Part shown: positions 61,499-64,000 of the stretch, piece by piece | Position numbering within the stretch: position 1 is the first letter of the stretch | How the letters are laid out: each line of letters starts with the position of its first letter | Source of the DNA: Sphingomonas sp. Leaf242 | GTDB lineage: Bacteria; Pseudomonadota; Alphaproteobacteria; Sphingomonadales; Sphingomonadaceae | Assembly (NCBI RefSeq): GCF_001422045.1 | Contig: NZ_LMLW01000007.1 | Span: 248,001-312,000, forward strand | Direction: 5' to 3' | Length of the DNA stretch: 64,000 bases | Translations under genes and position numbers: made by a program | Notes under the pieces: model-generated | What the model was told of the DNA's origin: nothing | What the model saw: the letters and a program-made list of their open reading frames with translations, nothing else | Databases searched by the model: none

Positions 61499-61578
61499 TG
61501 CAGATCCCCTTGTCGCCGCCCAAACGCGGCCTGAGGGCGGCCACTAGGCGGGGTCCGCGACACGTCGGTGTCGGTTCG

Positions 61579-61594
61579 GTTACATATATTATAC
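61579..61594 (+). promoter_or_regulatory. AT-rich 16-mer shared with TBDR 1 promoter (site B)
   Basis: GTTACATATATTATAC, identical to site A, 81 bp upstream of the TBDR 5 start; its orientation relative to the gene is opposite to site A. The reverse strand carries TATAAT facing TBDR 5. Confidence 0.55.
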
Positions 61595-61752
61595 AGTTGA
61601 GGCGGGGGGCCGCGCGGTAGGGCCGGGCGTGCGGCAATGCCGATCAGCCGTCGTTTTGGCCCCGCCAACAAAAGCTTTGGTGGCACAAAGGACAAAGACT
61701 TTCCAACGCCTATCGATCTGGGGGACATTGCTCGCGTAACCAGGAGGTGGCG

Positions 61753-62646
61753 ATGCCACGATCGATGGAGCGTTCGAATGTCCAGTGGCCGACGGTTGCC
61801 GTCGCGGTTGCGATCTATGGCGGCTGGCTCGCCGCAACCGCGTGGCATAACGCGGTTCCTTGGCCCGTTCTGGTCGCGATTGGAGGGTGGCTGCTCGCGT
61901 GGCACGGGTCGTTGCAGCACGAGACGATCCACGGCCATCCGACGCGATACCCCGCGATCAATGCGGTGATCGGGTTCGTGCCGTTGTCGCTGTGGCTGCC
62001 GTACGGATCCTACCACCGAAGCCACCGCGCGCACCATGCCGCCGCGGTCATCACCGATCCGTCGCACGATCCGGAATCGCGGTATCGCGCGCGCGACAAC
62101 GGTCTGGCGGCGTTGCTCGGCCTGCTGCAATCGACGCTGGCGGGGCAGATGATCTTCGGGCCGCCGATCTCGGTCGTACGGTTCCTGTTTGGAGAGGTCC
62201 GGCGGGTGGTCCACGAACCGGTGCTGGTGCTGCGGGACTGGGTACCGCATCTGGCTGCCGTCGCAATTCTTATCGCGTGGCTCGATCATGTCGGGCTGGG
62301 GCTCGGGCGCTACATTCTGACCTTCGTCTATCCTGGAATGGCGTTGACGATGCTGCGGTCCTACGCCGAGCATCGCGCCGATCTGGCTAGCCCCGGCCGT
62401 GCCGCGAGCGTCGAACGCGGCAGTGCGCTGGGGCTACTGTTCCTCAACAACAACCTCCATGCCGCGCACCATGAATCGCCGTCGCTCGCCTGGTATCGGT
62501 TGCCGGAGTATCATGCGCGCAACCGGGCGCGGTTCGTCGATCTCGGGGCACCGATCTACCGCGGGTATGGCGAGATCCTCCGCCGGTTCGCGCTGCGGTC
62601 GCATGACGACATGGTCCATCCGCGGCATAGGGGCACCCCGTCTTGA
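61753..62646 (+). CDS. Fatty acid desaturase family protein
   Basis: 297 residues from ATG 61753, preceded at 5 nt by a perfect AGGAGG; GTG 61747 lies in the ribosome site. Membrane diiron enzyme with His boxes HETIHGH, HRSHRAHHAAA and NNNLHAAHHE in normal spacing. Substrate may be an acyl chain or other lipid; nothing in sequence fixes it. Its stop is overlapped by the TTG start of the PhnD-like gene (TTGA), so the two are coupled. Confidence 0.85.
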   Translation: MPRSMERSNVQWPTVAVAVAIYGGWLAATAWHNAVPWPVLVAIGGWLLAWHGSLQHETIHGHPTRYPAINAVIGFVPLSLWLPYGSYHRSHRAHHAAAVITDPSHDPESRYRARDNGLAALLGLLQSTLAGQMIFGPPISVVRFLFGEVRRVVHEPVLVLRDWVPHLAAVAILIAWLDHVGLGLGRYILTFVYPGMALTMLRSYAEHRADLASPGRAASVERGSALGLLFLNNNLHAAHHESPSLAWYRLPEYHARNRARFVDLGAPIYRGYGEILRRFALRSHDDMVHPRHRGTPS

Positions 62647-63455
62647 CGAGGCACTGCGCATCGCTCGGCATGTACGATCATCCGGCGCAGCGGTCGGCGA
62701 ACGATCGGATCTGGGCGGCAATGGCGGGGATCCTGCGGTCGGAGAGCGTTGCCGACGTACCGGATACGCTTGATCGGTCGCGCGACGTCCATGCGCTGTG
62801 GCGAGACCCTTCGCTTCTGTTCGGGCAGGCCTGCGGATACCCGCTGATCGCCGATTCGTCGCTGGCGCTCCGCGTGCTGGCGCTGCCGGTGTACGCTACA
62901 CCGGGTTGCGTCGGCGCGACCCATACGAGCGTGATCGTGGCGCGGGTTGATGATGTCGGGACGTCACTCGACCGGTTCCGTCAGGGCTGCGCGGCGATCA
63001 ACGACCGACGGTCGAACACGGGGGCGAACCTGTTGCGGGCGACGATCGCACCGGTCGCGGGGGAGGGGGCGTTCTTCTCCAGCGTGATCGAAACGGGATC
63101 GCACCGTGCCAGCATGATCGCGGTCGGCGCAGGCCAAGCGGATATCGCTGCGATAGATTGCGTGACCTACGCGGCGCTCGCACGCTTCGAACCGGCGGTG
63201 ACCGCGGCGTTGCGGATCGTCGCGCACAGCCCGGCGTCGCCGACGCTCCCGTTCGTGACCGCCGCTTCGACAAGCGCGGCTACCGTAACGGCGCTTAGGA
63301 TGGCGCTTGATCGGGTCATGGTCGATCCCGATCTCGCTGAGGATCGCGCGAACCTGTTCCTGACCGGTGCGATAGCGGCGGACCGTGCCGCGCTCGCGCC
63401 GATCGCTGCGCTCGAAGCCACGGCAATCCACGCCGGTTATGCCGAACTGAGATGA
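62643..63455 (+). CDS. PhnD-like phosphate/phosphonate-type binding protein without signal peptide
   Basis: 270 residues from TTG 62643 (TTGA overlap). Matches the periplasmic-binding fold of the phosphate/phosphite/phosphonate type: LGMYDHPAQRSANDRIWAAM at the start, CGYPL, GATHTSVIVAR and RGSN-like DDRRSNTGANLL, then AIDCVTYAAL. No signal peptide is visible, so it may be cytoplasmic, unlike true PhnD. Ligand could be an oxyanion or organic anion. Companion permease genes are not seen. Followed by a serine acetyltransferase gene after 15 bp. Confidence 0.75.
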   Translation: MTRHCASLGMYDHPAQRSANDRIWAAMAGILRSESVADVPDTLDRSRDVHALWRDPSLLFGQACGYPLIADSSLALRVLALPVYATPGCVGATHTSVIVARVDDVGTSLDRFRQGCAAINDRRSNTGANLLRATIAPVAGEGAFFSSVIETGSHRASMIAVGAGQADIAAIDCVTYAALARFEPAVTAALRIVAHSPASPTLPFVTAASTSAATVTALRMALDRVMVDPDLAEDRANLFLTGAIAADRAALAPIAALEATAIHAGYAELR

Positions 63456-63470
63456 CATGAGGATCCGATC

Positions 63471-64000
63471 ATGATGCACGTCCCCGACACCCTCGATCTC
63501 GCATCGACGATCGCTGAACTGCGCGCGGCGCGCACCGCGTGGCGTCACGATGCGGATGGCCGCCACACGGTCGCACGGTTTCCGTCGCGCGATGCGGTCT
63601 CGGCGGCGATGGACGATCTGGTCGCGGCGCTGTTCCCCGGGCGGCTCGGCGCGTTCGCCGGCCCGGCGGACCTCGAGGATGCGTTCGTCGAGGCACGGCT
63701 TCGGGCGGCGCTGGCAGAATTCCGGCGGCAGATCGAACGCGAGTTCGGCTATTGGCAGGAAGAGTCGGTGTTGGCGTTCGATGCGAGCCAGGCGGCGATG
63801 ATCGTCGATCTCTTCGCCGCCGACCTCGGACCGATCCGCGAACTGGTCGACGATGACGTCCGCGCGGCGTTCCTCGGCGACCCCGCGGCCCGCAGCGCCG
63901 ACGAGATCCTGGTCTGCTATCCCGGCATCACTGCGATGCTGTACCATCGGATCGCGCATGCACTGTATGGTCTCGGCGCACCGATCGTCGCGCGGATCGT
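63471..64000 (+). CDS. cysE: Serine O-acetyltransferase (partial, runs off the window)
   Basis: Starts at ATG 63471 (or 63474) and is open to the window end; 176 residues are visible. The N-terminal helical domain of the long (EpsC-type) serine acetyltransferases can be recognised: RFPSRDAVSAAMDDLVAALF, FGYWQEESVLAFDASQA, then DEILVCYPGITAMLYHRIAH and LYGLGAPIVARI. The left-handed beta-helix lies beyond the edge. It makes O-acetylserine for cysteine synthesis. Coupling to the PhnD-like gene suggests a sulfur- or oxyanion-related cassette. Confidence 0.85.
   Translation, partial: MMHVPDTLDLASTIAELRAARTAWRHDADGRHTVARFPSRDAVSAAMDDLVAALFPGRLGAFAGPADLEDAFVEARLRAALAEFRRQIEREFGYWQEESVLAFDASQAAMIVDLFAADLGPIRELVDDDVRAAFLGDPAARSADEILVCYPGITAMLYHRIAHALYGLGAPIVARI

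Noticed and set aside
58808..61534. 908-codon plus-strand open frame
   Set aside because: Antisense to TBDR 5 and the glycosyltransferase start; repetitive Arg/Asp/Ile composition of a shadow frame.

Overview
The window looks like chromosomal DNA of a sphingomonad (Sphingomonas or a close relative). Evidence: uniformly high GC, dense gene packing with many 4-nt GTGA/ATGA overlaps, a complete hopanoid (hpn) locus, a crtZ-crtW carotenoid ring-modification operon, and five large TonB-dependent receptors (TBDRs). No tRNA, rRNA, CRISPR or intact mobile element was seen.

Layout. (1) 1-3998: 2-aminoethylphosphonate (AEP) genes (end of a PEP-mutase/nucleotidyltransferase, ppd, a HpnL-like flippase-fold protein, phnW) with a convergent CDP-alcohol phosphatidyltransferase. 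Together they suggest synthesis and flipping of an AEP-headgroup lipid. (2) 4114-20628: hopanoid supercluster: dxs and ispH (C5 precursors), hpnC/D/E (squalene), shc, hpnH/G (C35 side chain), hpnA/B, and a transport group (hpnN, hpnM/mlaC, mlaA). (3) 21072-23001: a class-A beta-lactamase-fold protein without the Glu166 equivalent, and yghU. (4) 23011-27096: an IS5-type transposase remnant, then a 60-aa peptide gene, a strong hairpin, and three consecutive heme-oxygenase-like diiron-type (HDO) proteins, two or three of which carry an N-terminal domain resembling RiPP leader-binding domains. This is the best candidate for an undescribed system. (5) 27115-45435: four TBDRs interleaved with secreted phosphoesterase-type enzymes (EEP family, class A acid phosphatase-like, CehA/McbA PHP family) and the crtZ-crtW-sterol desaturase operon. 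(6) 45661-51843: housekeeping and small proteins (rsgA, L,D-transpeptidase, lipoprotein, HNH protein, poxB-like TPP enzyme). (7) 52053-58936: a three-subunit molybdenum aldehyde oxidoreductase (paoABC-like) behind a TetR-type palindrome, an MFS transporter and a GT39-like glycosyltransferase. (8) 59066-64000: a fifth TBDR divergent from a desaturase / PhnD-like / serine acetyltransferase cassette cut by the window end.

Regulation: an identical AT-rich 16-mer lies about 80 bp upstream of two TBDR genes, and related cores lie upstream of a third TBDR and the MFS gene. All assignments come from reading the sequence and recognising motifs; no database search was possible.
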